A stretch of DNA of 64,000 bases from Astropecten irregularis (taxonomy: Eukaryota; Echinodermata; Asteroidea; Paxillosida; Astropectinidae), in NCBI GenBank assembly GCA_963971285.1, contig OZ020244.1, positions 21,514,001 through 21,578,000 of the forward strand, given 5' to 3'. How positions within the stretch are numbered: the first letter of the stretch is position 1; the number at the start of each line of letters is the position of its first letter. The position numbers were made by a program, and so were the translations under genes. Below are positions 33,763 through 46,471 of the stretch, in pieces. The notes below the pieces were generated by a model that ran no database searches, had not been told where the DNA came from, and worked only from the letters and a program-made list of their open reading frames with translations.

Positions 33763-36700
33763 GATTACTGACTGGGTATATCACCAAGCTAGATGGGCAG
33801 ATGGGATAACAGTTGGGGCCTCAACGACCCAAACCCTACATGAAAATAAAGATGCAACACATAAATTTGTGTCTTCCAGATGAAACTCAAACTCAAAGCC
33901 CAACAAAGACAATTGAGTGGAAAATTCACACACTATTCTTGATCCATGGCTCAGAATAATCATCCCCCTCCCACAATAACATATTATTTTATGGTCTTTG
34001 ATCAGTTTGATGTCTACAAGATATTATACTTCATTGAGAAAAAAACATGAGTTCAACCCCCCCACCCCAGGTCAGCTTTTGTTGTATTTTAAATGACAAA
34101 CATGTTATTGACAGGAAACTCTGTTATAAATGCATTTTCAAATGAAAAATTTTTTTTGTTACAAAAGGAAACAAATCTTGAGAAACCAAAATAATTCTTA
34201 TTTTCAATGTAAGGAGATTTTGAATGAAGTCATTAAAACTCATTATCCATTTTGTTTCTCTACAGTGCACTATCGCCAGCATAACTTCATTTTGGGAGGG
34301 ACACCTGCTTTTCTTTTCAAGAGATACTAATAATCTTTTACCAAACAGTCCAACAAATATGGACTCAATCTTGAATGAAAACTGGCTAGAGAGAAGCCAC
34401 TATTGGATTAATCATTAATTATTTTTTTTTTCTCTTCCTATGTGTGTAAAGGTCAAATGCAAAGTGCATAGTTGAACGATAACTTGTGACTACAACAAAC
34501 CTAGTAAACGAACAAAGCAATTTACATACGTACATGTACATGTGTGAACAGGGTCAACCAACATCAAATCCAGGATGACTTTAACAGTTTGACCCCAAAC
34601 TCAATACTGGAATATTTGCATATGAATAACTATAGAGAGGCTTTGTGTGATTGTAGAGATCCAAGGATGGATGTTTTACTGTTGGAGTTTTAAATGGATG
34701 TAAAAAAAAAAAACCACACACACAAAACAACCCAGCAGTTTCAGCATTATTAAAAACAAAACAAATACAAGCAAATAAACACTGCTAACCTGGCCTATCA
34801 TTGTGTACCATTTATAAGTATGTACATGAGTACTTTGCTACAATGTTTCAGTAAGGAAGTAACCGACCCAGATTTCAAATCTCTGTGTATTATCTAACAG
34901 TACTGTCGAATGATCATGAAATAAGTCAATAGTAATTTGAGACATCTGCTGTTGCAAAACATTGTTGTTACTTAGCTCTTGTGATGTTTATGTATAGGAA
35001 GGCAAGACTAAGGTTACATTGTCAATTTAAGAAGGTTGCATGTGTACATGTCACTAGTGTGGTGCACTTAGTTATATCCACTTGTTACATTCAATGTTTG
35101 TTTCGGGACAAAAAAGGAAAACGAACGTTTATCTGTTCAATTAAAACTCAGACACTATGCAAATGTGCTTGCTTGGAACCTACATCTGGTAATTTATACT
35201 ACTTTCAATTACATGTACAGTGTTATTTCCAGGAAATCATTTCATCACATCAACATAATTAAAGTTGGCATAAGAAGAAGTACATTAATCTAACCATGAT
35301 CCAACAAACAAAACTGGGAATGATTTTGAATGTTGAACTTGAACCTACAAACAAATTTCTTGAGGCAAAAATACAGCACATTCTTTGAGGTTACATCTTT
35401 TTTAACAAGAGTCATTTCTTGATTTAATATCCTGTATGTTGTCTTACAGAATAAATCTTTTTTCACCCTGTTTACACGTATATTGCACACACACGAAGTC
35501 AAGTCAAAAACTAAAATACCTTTTCCCCTTCTGTTGAATGGTATGAACCTCGTAAATATGCAGCCTGCATTCAAAAATGGTTTCACCCACAGAACTGTAT
35601 GTACAGCTATGGCATTTCTAGGGTTCAGCGTAAGCATGCGAGTGAAGTGAAAGGTCACACGCGATTCAGTGTACAGTATTATATGTGCTTGTATAAACTG
35701 CCACCATCATTAGTGACCCCTCAAAATAATGAAACAACCAACACATACAAACCATCTAACCGGAACTTTGCCTTATGTCAATAGCCAAAGGAAGCTGTAT
35801 TAAATGGGAATTCAGATTTTTTTTTTTGGCTTCCCAAAACATCAATTGCTTTGGCAGAGTCTTTTGCTCAGAGAATTTAAAAAATGTATTACTGTTTCCA
35901 ATAAAAAAGAAAGTTGTCATAAAAGTCGTGAATTTAAAAATCAATGTTTGCAAAGATCTTGCACTAGTGGGTGCAGGCAAGTACAAATGTTCAGGAAGAC
36001 AACTATTTCTTGTTAGGTCATGTACATGTAGTACTGGTAGGCCTACGTAAAAAAAAAAGAGTGAACCATGTGCATTATGGTAATTTCTAAATCAGGGTCA
36101 ACAAATCATGTGACATTTTAGTGTTCGGGCCCCATTATGCATAGGACCATTTAGTTATTGGCGTATATTTGCATTTTGGCCAAATCAATAAAACATCTTG
36201 AAGATTAATGTTTCAATTTTAAGTTATAACAATATCATGTGAAATACACTGAATGGTTAAACAGGTAATGGTTTAAATGGCAATAGTCTAAGGGACACCG
36301 AAATGTCACAAGTCTAGACTCATCGTTTAAAGAATCACCTTCAATATACAAACACAGAAGATGTGCATGTTTTTATTCTAAGAACTGCATATCAACTGGA
36401 ACAACTGGAAAATTTCTGCATACGTCATAGCCACACGTCTGTGCCACACAGCCTGACAGGTGAAACCAGAGAAAAAGCCTTTCAAAAGCTATCTCAGGAC
36501 CGGGGGTCAACAGTTCACCGTAAACTGAGATCTGAGCCTTCTCATTGGTAGCTACAAGCCTTGCTTTTCTACAGCAGCGCTCGCTGGGTCATGCATGCGA
36601 TTAACCTCAGGCAGGCTCGCATACAGCTAGCTTCCTGCAGATGTACACATCCATTAGGCTGGCTGGACTGCACATGTGTGAATACAGTAGTAATAATAAT

Positions 36701-39700
36701 GTGCGCATCCAAAGTCCTGTATTTTAATGTCAACGTCGATTTACGCTCAGACATGTTTGGGCATTTCATTACTCAGCCAGTGTTTCCATGCTCTTGTATC
36801 AGTTGTCAATTAACAACATGCTATGCTATTCTATTCAATCTAACAACTGTGTGATGTAAATATAAAGAGCTGTGAAAGGTAGAGAATAACTTAGGCAGAC
36901 TTATTTTCTATGAGGATTCTTTTGTTTTACAATATAATGCAGATTAAAATACACAAAGGATTTTCTGGTCTCATAATCAAAAATACATAAATTATATACA
37001 CTTGTACACCTCCAGGAACTCATAATACTGGGAATAAAAACACAACAAAGAAGAAGAAATGGTCTTGTTTCATTTTGTTTCAAAGTTACATTTTATGAGA
37101 GCATGAAATAAATTTTAACTTTTTATATTAATGCTTTCATCCAACAAACATCATATGCCATTCAAAAACAAAAATCTATTTCATTCCTGAAAACTCGAAA
37201 AAAAAATATTGGGGTCACAAATATTTCTATGCCAACATGATACATGTAGGAGCATTGCCCATTTTTTATTACAAGATTTGGAGTGTGAATGTTTGCCAAA
37301 TGTTTTTAACAGTTAATAATATAATAAAAACTAAGGCCCTTTTATGGTAAATGTTTATTCTTTCCAAAAAATTGAACCAGCATGATAGCCAACTATTCTA
37401 ACCTCTGAGTTTACACTAAATTTGCAAGGAAAAAATAAAATAAATAAGCGTATTGAATGCTACAAAAAGAATCACTAAATGCAACTGCCAACAAGTTCTC
37501 TTAGTGTTCCTGAATACCCTAATATACATGTATGTGTAAAACTGAGAAATTAGGGCCACATGTATTTAAACTCCATATTTTGGAACCAGGTTTTCAGTGG
37601 AAGCATGCATTTGAGATGGTTCTTTTTTCCAATACATTGGAAAAAAACCCTTGAAAACATCACTTTTATTTGTGGTTTTAGAAATCTGTTAAAAAGTGTC
37701 ATCACTGAAAATAATGCCAACTGAAAAATCATCTTCAATGGACTCCAACAAAATTTTTAATTCCACAGAATTTTAAAAACAAAAATGCCCCCCAAAATCC
37801 CTTTCAAACTAGTTAGATAATAAATTAATAATTGCCGAAATATTTTGACTATTTCACTTGATGACTGTCTGCTGTCTACACAAATACAAGGAAACTTGTT
37901 TTCATACAAAATTGGTGATTCCTTCATTCCTGCCCCCCCCCCATTTTTGTGACTGGCTGTTCGTGCCTGCATCACTGGGCCAATACATGACAATTATCAT
38001 AAAGAAGTGCTTCTAATGTTATGGATGTGATGATGTGATCTTTACTTCATAAACAAATACATGTATAAGCCTAAGTATTGTACTGTACGTGGCATGGAAG
38101 CCCTATGTGGTTTAATGATTTCCAAAATGAGATGTGCATGTGTGTGGTTTGCAATATATTTTTTCTTCAGTGTATGATAACAATTGTTTGTTTGAGACAT
38201 ATGAATCTAAAAAATGAATGAATAATTGCATAAAAATAAGGGTACACTACACTTAAATTTGAACAGAAGACAGGGATACCATAAAAAATTATTCCCTCAA
38301 AAGAACATTTTTGGCCGAATATCTTAAGACACAGAAGGCACCCGATTTCAATTATGCCATTCCTTATAATTACAAATTAAAGAAGTACCTGACATGCAGA
38401 TTCTTTAAAGGTAGGCTGATGAGGAGGAATATGTAAGAATGTAGTACTCTAAAAGCCATACTAGAACTAATATTATATTTCATTATATTATATTGCATTC
38501 TGTGAATGTAATCATTCTTCTGATATGTCGTCATGGTGACATATTCTTGAAAAAAAAAAACATGAACATTTTCATTATTTTCTTGAAAACACTTAAATTG
38601 ATTTCGAGGAAATTTTTACAGACAATTTTTTGCAATTCTTATTTGGCAAACTAGGTCACTGAAATGAATGAGCTTTCTTCCACAAAACTATTAAGGACCA
38701 AACGAGACGTGTTTTCGGTATCAAGTGTGTTTTTAGAAATCAGGGGTGTCTTTATAGTACACAAAGATAAAACTACCGACAATTTCATGAATTTTTTCTT
38801 TTTTTTAAAAATGATCAACCCAGACGGTACACTAAAAGATGCACAGTAGTACACGTTGTTCAATAATTTTTTTTACTACGGCAGAAGCAATTATTACAAG
38901 ACTGATCAGAAAAAAATGCACAAATTATGCAGTTTGAAACAAGTGTAGGGATTTGTACATGTATGCACCTTTCAATTGTATGTAACTTTGTAAGCAAATG
39001 CAAGTCACACCTATGGGCAATGGGATGTTGATGTTGGATATTCATCTTATCGCTAAACCGCAGCAAGTTATATGAAATTGGGGGTGTGCCTGACTGAGAC
39101 AAATCAGACTTTATCTGTGAGAGAAACCCTTTACATCCTGGTCCAGTGGGTATTTCAAGCCCTACAATTTAGCTTGTGGCAGGGCCTTTAAATCTATTTG
39201 GCCATAGAAGCATGAATCACATACAGATCTAGATCCCCCGAAGATGTTCACAATTCTGGAGAAAACAACACCTCAAATGGATACCTCGGCAGCTGGAATT
39301 GTTGTTTGTCAAGTAACGTTGATCTCCATGGATTACATATCAAACCCATCTTTTAAACATCAGCTGCCGACTGAGCAATAAGTGTATCGCATGCATCCAA
39401 GATAAGAATATTTCAAATGTTACCAGGTAGATCTTTTGAGAACAAATTACTTGTATTAACTTCATGACGGCCTTGTCAGTTATGCTCATGATTGGAAACA
39501 AAATGAAGCATTGACAGAAGAAATTACATGTACCCTGGTATAATGACAGTCATCTCTTAATAAATTTGTAAGTCCCAAACAATACATCACTTTATCTCCT
39601 CTGAATCTACCGAGCACCTTTATTCAATGTAAGTTTCAATTGCCTACTTTAGCAGCGCTATGCATTTCACGAAAAAGTGTACCCCGGTAACAATATTCTT

Positions 39701-39911
39701 TATACATCATAGAATATCATTATCAATATAGAATATCAGAATATCACGTTAGAACATGCATTCTGAGGTTATGCCATTTATTTATTGTAACCATTTTTAA
39801 CATGCACATGCTTCCCATACCCGTTTTTTTTTTTTTTACTGTGCATTTCATAAACCATTCTTTAATTTGAATGAATATATAATCTAACTTCTAAGATAAT
39901 TTCTGTTCCTT

Positions 39912-40191
39912 CAGGGCTTGAAATATCCACTAGATTTTGGACCGAGTCTAGTGATTTCAGTGTCGGTCTAGTAAAATGTGTACTGCACTAGTCCGGCTGT
40001 CTAGTGAATTTTTTCCTTGCACAAATAAAATGGTGCCTAAATTGATGATTTTTGACACAATATTGCATACAATTACGATTTTCCTATGTACATGAATGCT
40101 ACGCGTCCAGTGGAAAAAGTTCAGGTCTAATAAAATGCTTCAATTACTAGACCTGCTGTCCAGTGCCTTTTTTCATGAAATTCGAGCCCTG
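39912..40191 (-). mobile_element. 280-bp TIR element (CAGGGCTCGAA), 5-bp duplication, copy 2
   Basis: Inverted copy of 32591-32869, flanked by TCCTT (39907-39911, 40192-40196). A further fragment lies near 39138-39165 (AGTGGGTATTTCAAGCCCT). Located in the first intron of NR2C. Confidence 0.8.
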
Positions 40192-40352
40192 TCCTTAGTT
40201 GACAACTTTCTAAGTGGAAAGACCAGATATCGAAATATTTGCTTTGAATTTAAATGCTTGTAAATTTATCTAAACAGATGTTTAACTGAATCTTCTGACA
40301 ATGTTTCTGACAATTACTACTACCGATACCAGTTTAAAGACCTTCAAGTTCA

Positions 40353-40690
40353 AGAAAGGAAGATGGTGCTGGGCAAGAAGATGGTGCTGGTAGAAACATC
40401 ATTAAAATATTTCCGCCTGAAACGCTGTTTATTCAGAACTAGAGTTAAACTTAATACCAAAATCATTTTTGATTTTGGCAAGATCAAAAATCTTTCTTTA
40501 TGTTTTATGGCAAGATCAAAAATCTTTCTTTATGTTTTACAGCTGTATAAGAAAAATTTAGTCCGGTTTTCGGTATTTTCTCTGGACTCAAGATGTCCAA
40601 TTGAGCTCAAATTTTCACAGGCTTATTATTTCACATGCTGGATTAGACAAAGTGTGAGTGCTACTGACGATGCACCAAGTACTAAGATTG
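40353..40690 (+). repeat. Related dispersed repeat (GAAGATGGTGCTGGTAGAAAC), copy 1
   Basis: Contains GAAGATGGTGCTGGTAGAAA, ATTTCCGCCTGAAA, ATGTCCAATTGAGCTCAAAT and CAGGCTTATTATTTCACATG. A 30-bp segment around GGCAAGATCAAAAATCTTTC is tandemly doubled (40478-40540). Also at 44612-44920 (minus), 52795-53070 (plus) and 57580-57790 (minus). Confidence 0.6.
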
Positions 40691-42076
40691 ATCTTAAACC
40701 ATGAATCAATCTTAATTGCTAAGCAAAGTGTGACGTCAAAATATAAATACCGGTTCTATGGTAACAGTGACATCTCAAAGTTGAAGATTAATCTTAGCAT
40801 TTCGTGAAATTTACCGCACTGTTCTGTCACCCTTACCAACGTTGTACACGCCCTTTAAAGTATTTGTGGCAAAAAAATCTCCTCCCAACAAATTTTTAAA
40901 ACATAATTAAAGGTAATAAAATAACGAAGCATTTATATTTAGCCTACTTAAGTAGCTGACTAGGCTATAGATTTTAAACAAAAATTCAACTTGCATTGCA
41001 TCTTGTCATGCTTGTAGGCCCCCTAAATATATTTAGGCCTAATCGACTAATCGATACTTAAACAAAAAAACATGAAATGGTCCTAATCAGACTAATATAA
41101 TGCTGTGTACAATAAATAATAAATGGCCAAATTTAGTCAAAATAAATTGCAAGTCTCTTGCTTTGAAGTTGCACTAAATTTACAGTAGGATACTGTAGCC
41201 TGTACTGTAGGCCCTACACTGCACTGTTCCTTCAAAAACCACAATGTCAAATTGCAGTTAGTCTTAACCAACTCATACACCGAAAAAATGAAGCACGAGT
41301 AAGGCCTACAACTTTACAAGTGCCCCTTACAAGTACAAGTAGGCCTACACGCATATCATGTTCACGAATTCACAGCCCCGAAACCGCACCCTTTTCCGAT
41401 CCCCCACGTAGAGCCAAAGCCTTTTGGCAGGAAAGCACAACTAGCGTGACTAGGAAACTCATCCATTTACTCATCAGAAATCAATGGCCTAAATGCTCGA
41501 TAATGGCCATTCCTCAATGTGATGACCTAGCGGAAGCAGATATTAACGTGCCTTGAACATAAGGGGACAAGTCAGAGGTAAATACAGGGCCTATCACAGG
41601 TAAACGAGGGGTCATTTTTGGTGCACAAAGAGTGCCGCTTCGCGCACAAAGGTCAACATGTCAAAGTTAAAATGGAAAAGGACATGATCCAACAACAACA
41701 AATAGCCCGGACACGTTTTTCTCTCGACGAATGAATCACCATTCCCATCATGTAAATCACACGAGTATCTCGACAACAGGCAGGATGGTGATTTACATCG
41801 CAAACGGCTTTGATAACTTGACTCATTGGGTGGACAAATCGTTGGGCATTGTCGCGACAAACAGCGAGACACTTCGGCTAGCAAAACGGGCAGACACGAC
41901 GGCGCATTTCAACCGTGTTACAACGCAAGCACGCTTCGGCGTTGCCTGCGACATATGCCTTTCAAAACTCACCAGAATTCGCACTTTTCCAGGTCCCTTT
42001 CCACGTAACTAAGCCACCACATGAAACATCATAAAGTAGAGAACGTAAATATGCTGAGAAAATGTAGTAAACCTAC

Positions 42077-42180
42077 CTTTTGGAGGTAAAATTCGACAAA
42101 AACAGCGGCAGAAATGTGAATTAAAAGGTCAGAGTTCGTGACCTCCTTTGAAACCTGAAATTTTGCAGCGGGACAAAAAT
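42077..42180 (-). other. Probable 5' UTR exon of NR2C
   Basis: A minus-strand donor (AAAG|GTAGGTTT) ends an exon at 42077. The next minus-strand acceptor that opens the coding start exon ends at 33772 (ATACCCAG). No other obvious leader exon lies between. The upstream boundary near 42180 is arbitrary; the transcription start is not visible. Confidence 0.45.
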
Positions 42181-42224
42181 TGGCTGCGTAGAAAAAATTT
42201 GCATGGCTGATCCATTACGCGAAG

Positions 42225-42290
42225 CTGATTGGCTGTCGGTGACGTCACGGCTAGCCGACGCACTTGGTAATATTCTGATTGGTGCGCTGC
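42225..42290 (-). promoter_or_regulatory. NR2C promoter candidate: CRE and two inverted CCAAT boxes
   Basis: A full palindromic CRE, TGACGTCA (42240-42247), sits between two ATTGG motifs (42228-42232 and 42278-42282), which read CCAAT on the minus strand and are 50 bp apart. They lie just upstream of the likely first exon of NR2C. CCAAT plus CRE is typical of TATA-less promoters. Activity is inferred. Confidence 0.45.
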
Positions 42291-42715
42291 ACTACAATGT
42301 AAGCAGACGTTTATGCTAATTTCATGGCCGAGAATTATATTCATCACAGGCGAACAAAGTACACTTTTTTGTAAGAAAAAATCAACACTGATTTGGGATA
42401 ATGGTAAACGCGCCAAAAATTTGCACAATGAACAACAGTGGATAAAATTGGACCCGTGTAAAAGCATTACAATTTTACATTATAAATGTATTTATTCCCA
42501 AATGGAAGCGAAAAATGAACTAAAATCGAACTTACCCAAAAATAGTTTCGGAGTTCGTGTATTTTATTTTATTTTGAATAATTATGATTATCTTTGTTGT
42601 GTTGCTTCGCTAAAATCAATGATGATTGATGATTATTTGTTTATTTCCCATGACTTCCCAACAATATAGACTGTACATGTACAGGGCGAATGTGTTGTGA
42701 TTGGACAAAATAATT

Positions 42716-42818
42716 CTGCCTTCGATAAAGATCCGTGTGGATCGAAACGTGTCAGGCCCTCCTATAGCATTTTATAAATTCCAGGTCATTATTTTGGCTG
42801 ATGAGCAGTTTGCAGCAG
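42716..42818 (+). repeat. Dispersed repeat with hammerhead-like core, copy 2
   Basis: CGATAAA, a GATCC-gtgt-GGATC hairpin, GAAACGTGTCAGGCCCTCC, then CCAGGTCATTATTTTGGC and TGATGAGCAGTTT. The layout (degenerate CTGANGA, stem, GAAA) recalls the hammerhead motifs known from Penelope-like elements, but the first core block is mutated. Paralogous to 1278-1372. Confidence 0.4.
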
Positions 42819-43425
42819 TTTATTACTTAAACAAAAAATACGATCAGCTATAAGTAAACCCTATCAAATGATTAAATTGTGTGATTTGTAATAGCCTCAA
42901 ACAGCACCTTTCCAAACTATTTTTTTTTTTTATCAAAATTATTATAATGTGTCGTTTTACGGTTTTGAATCTGTTTTTCCTCAATCATTAAATCTCCAGA
43001 TCAATGTAAGCCCAAGATCAATAAATCATGATAAATCAATCCATAAGATATTGATAAATCTGCAATAACTAATTTCAATCCCAAATCAGGATCAATCAAT
43101 GCTCACGGTTAATCAGTCCCACTTCGGTCCAAAGATCAGTTAAACAATCCCATCAACTTAGCCTCAGTAGCCCCCAGCCTGAGAGAATTTTCACGTCGGA
43201 TGAAATCTTGCCGCTACCCGGTAGGCCTATACAGGGGCCTATTTTGATTAGTTTCAAAACGAAAAATATTTGTCTGGGATTAATTACTGTTTTAAACGAA
43301 GTTAACAATAATTTAACGGCCGTGCCTCGTAAATTTGAAATTTAAGGGTAGGCCTATAGGCCTATATATTGTACTTTCATTGTTCATGCATGGAGCATAA
43401 GTCGGGCACTTACTTCCTTTAAAAG

Positions 43426-43789
43426 TAGCATCATACTTTGGTAAGACACCAAAACAGAAATGTTCACAGATTTACGTATAACTTAAAGGCTATGAAGATG
43501 ATGATGGTAGAAACATAGGCCTACTGTTAAAAATCTTCCGCCTGAAATGGTGTATTTATCCAGAAATTAGTAAAACAACGACCGAAAATCTTTTTGATCT
43601 TTTAAAAGATCAAAAATAAAAGAGAAAACACTTAAGAAATACTGTGGCCGTCTTTCGCTGTTTTCTCAAAAAGTGGGCAACGTATGGGACTGCAATTTTC
43701 ACAGAATACTTTTACTGTATCTTCCTTGATATTTTTGCTCACGAATCTGTATTTCTTTGACAAAAACCGAAGTATGATACTACCTTTAA
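43426..43789 (+). mobile_element. ~360-bp TIR element (AAAGGTAGTATCAT ends), copy 2
   Basis: Left end AAGTAGCATCATACTTTGG, right end the inverse of AAAGGTAGTATCATACTTCG. Same interior as copy 1, with extra sequence around CATAGGCCTACTG. Intergenic between NR2C and EOGT. Confidence 0.7.
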
Positions 43790-44611
43790 CTATTATATTT
43801 ATAGGCCTTAGGCCTATAAATTATATACTTGCTAGAATTTGTTTTATTTTTTCAAAATGTCCATTTCCTACAAAATCAAATATTTCATACTCCATTATAC
43901 TATTTCCCTCCATGGAATTACACATTTTAATCAATAATTAAAAAGAGTTAAATGAAAAGCAGTTTCGGAAATATGTTACTTGGCGGAACATTCGCGGTAT
44001 GGCCGATAATTTAAGACCGCGGTTTCTATCAGATCGTCATAATGGAATGCTGTCACAATAAAACAAAATGTGCCTTTCAAATGTTCAGGCAAGGCAGTAC
44101 CAATATAGGCCTACATCAAATTATTACATTTTTGCGCGCACATACACACACAATGTGATTGTAGAACATTTATTGTGTTTTCTGTTTTCTAAAATTACGC
44201 TGGAACGCAATATCATTACAGAAGTGCATTGCACGTTGTTTCTCTAAATAATCCATACAATGGATCTAGGTATAATACATGTAGGCCTATATAGGACAAT
44301 GAAGGTCATAATATAGCACGGATGCGACATCACTGTGCATAACAGTTAAATGGCAAACCACGCATACCCGATCCATCAAGCCAGTTGAATACACTATAGT
44401 CTGATCTTAACAAATAAAATGATTATGCACCTACATGACTGGAATAGCAAAAGTAATTAAGTAATAGCTTTGAGCTCATCATCCCCTTTGCGTCACGACT
44501 CTGAAAGTACAAATTAATCACTGATAATAATCATGACAAAAAACACTCATTTTATGATAAAATAATTCCAATCTAAAGAAAGGGGCATTTCAGGCAAACA
44601 TTTTTTTCAAG

Positions 44612-44920
44612 GTATAATACATGATTGGTAAAGGTCACTAGAAAAGCACTCATACTTCTTTGTCTGATCCAGTATGTACATACAAATAATACACCTGTGA
44701 ACATTTTGAGCTTAATCGAACATAAGTCACGAGAACATTAAAGCGAAAACCTGACTCAATTTTTCTTTTAAAACATAAAGAAAGGTTTTGATCTAACCCC
44801 CAAGTTCAAAATTGTTTTCGGTCTTTGTTTCACTAATTTCTGGATAAATACACCATTTCAGATGGAAATAAATTTCAACAGTATGTTTCTACCAGCACCA
44901 TCTTCGCACCCTGAAAGTTA
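44612..44920 (-). repeat. Related dispersed repeat, copy 2
   Basis: On the minus strand GATGGTGCTGGTAGAAACAT and ATCTGAAATGGTGTATTTAT match the 40353 and 52795 copies. Intergenic. Confidence 0.6.
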
Positions 44921-45999
44921 ATTGTAAATCTGTAAACGGCATTTCTGGTTGGGAATGTTACCAATCCCGTACTGTACTAAAGGTTATTAATCTTTTGAAG
45001 AAGACATATCGTGATTTTTTCTTTATCAACATAATCTTTTCATCCGGAAACCTATTTCGTGGGATGAAAGTCGTTAAAAAAAAATTATCTATTGACATAA
45101 TAATTATTCTCATTATGCAGACAATAGTCATACTTATAGATAGGCCTACCCTGCATCAGTCAAAACAGTACCCTAGATGACTCTGTTTTCGTTTTGATTG
45201 GCTCCGGCTACCGGCACGACTTACTGTGCTGTTGAGTGGTGTATCATGGGCTGACGGCTAATTAAAGTTAATGGATGCACCTACTATAACATTCTACCTG
45301 CCTAGGTAATTGAGGATGATTTCTCTACCTATATAAAATCTCTAAAATTCTCTATCTAAAATCATCTTTGATGACCAAAAGACCATTCGAAACTTTCACG
45401 AAAAAAATGATTGAAAATGTCTACAAAACAGGCCCAATATTCCCTTTGTTAAGCCGGATTCCTGCACCCATAACGTTACCATGGCAATTTATGGACGTTC
45501 ATAATACGGTGAGCTAGGATAACCATGACGATATCACACCATTCACATTCAATTTGGAACCATTGATTCGTACTCATTTTAAAGGGGCGTGGTTTTAAGA
45601 TTGAAATAATGCAGGCTTGATGCGAGTCATCTTTTTAGGGTGAGGACATTTTGGATTGCATGTTGACACGAAGATCGTCGGAGAATTTGGTGGGTGGAAA
45701 AAAGGGGCACCAACTTGAGATAGTCTCCATAAAAATGAAAAAGTTGTAGACGTTCCATAACAAGCTGGGCCCAGACATTGGATAGAGGGCGCTATTACAA
45801 TTTGCTGGAGGCCCGATGCCTGGTCTGGTGATTTAGGTTATTTCAACATCTTATGGATAGTGCATCTGGCAGGGTGCCTGTCTGTCTGTCTCGTATGGCG
45901 GCATACGATGACAACAAAACTGTATGCACGGCTGGTGCAGCTAGCTAGTTTCACACACACTGACACAGCACAGTGAGAGTACACGGTCGTGCCTAGTTC

Positions 46000-46131
46000 T
46001 TTTGATTAACTTGTTGCTTTCTGTCCTTGCTCTATGTTTTATTTTAAGTTTAAACATGGTTTAGCCTTACATGTAGTTGTACGATTGTGTCCATGCGTGC
46101 GATCATCGAGTGGACCATTGCACTAACAGGT
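46000..46131 (+). other. Possible EOGT 5' UTR exon
   Basis: The first coding EOGT exon starts at an acceptor (TTTTCAG, ending at 48627), so an upstream leader exon is required. A good plus-strand donor, AACAG|GTGAGG near 46131, between the NR2C promoter and EOGT, is a candidate. Its start is unknown. This rests on one splice-site match. Confidence 0.2.
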
Positions 46132-46471
46132 GAGGACAAGGGCAAGGCACGACAAGCAAGCAAGTCAAGTGAATTGTGTTTACTCAATTACTGTTTCTAG
46201 ACTAACAAAATGAGTTAGTAGTGTAGCCTGGGTATAAAAAATAAGCCTTTTAATTATAGGCATAGCCCCATAATTATTCTAGTTCTACACTATACAGGAT
46301 CCGTGCGGCCGAGTGGGAACAGGTAATAATTTAAAAATATAGGCCTAAATAAACAAATAAAAAGTTTAATTTTAATAACCAAATCCTGAAATACATCAAA
46401 GTATGACTGTGACTATGACTAATGAGGCCTAGTTCATCATGTAAGCCTGGATGTGGTCAGGACGATTACAA

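Larger units (their letters stand above)
33772..42076. other. Large first intron of NR2C (8.3 kb)
   Basis: Holds the 39912-40191 element and the 40353-40690 repeat, short homopolymers and TACATGTA motifs. I see no exon, RNA gene or conserved frame elsewhere in it. An alternative first exon is possible but not visible. Confidence 0.45.
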
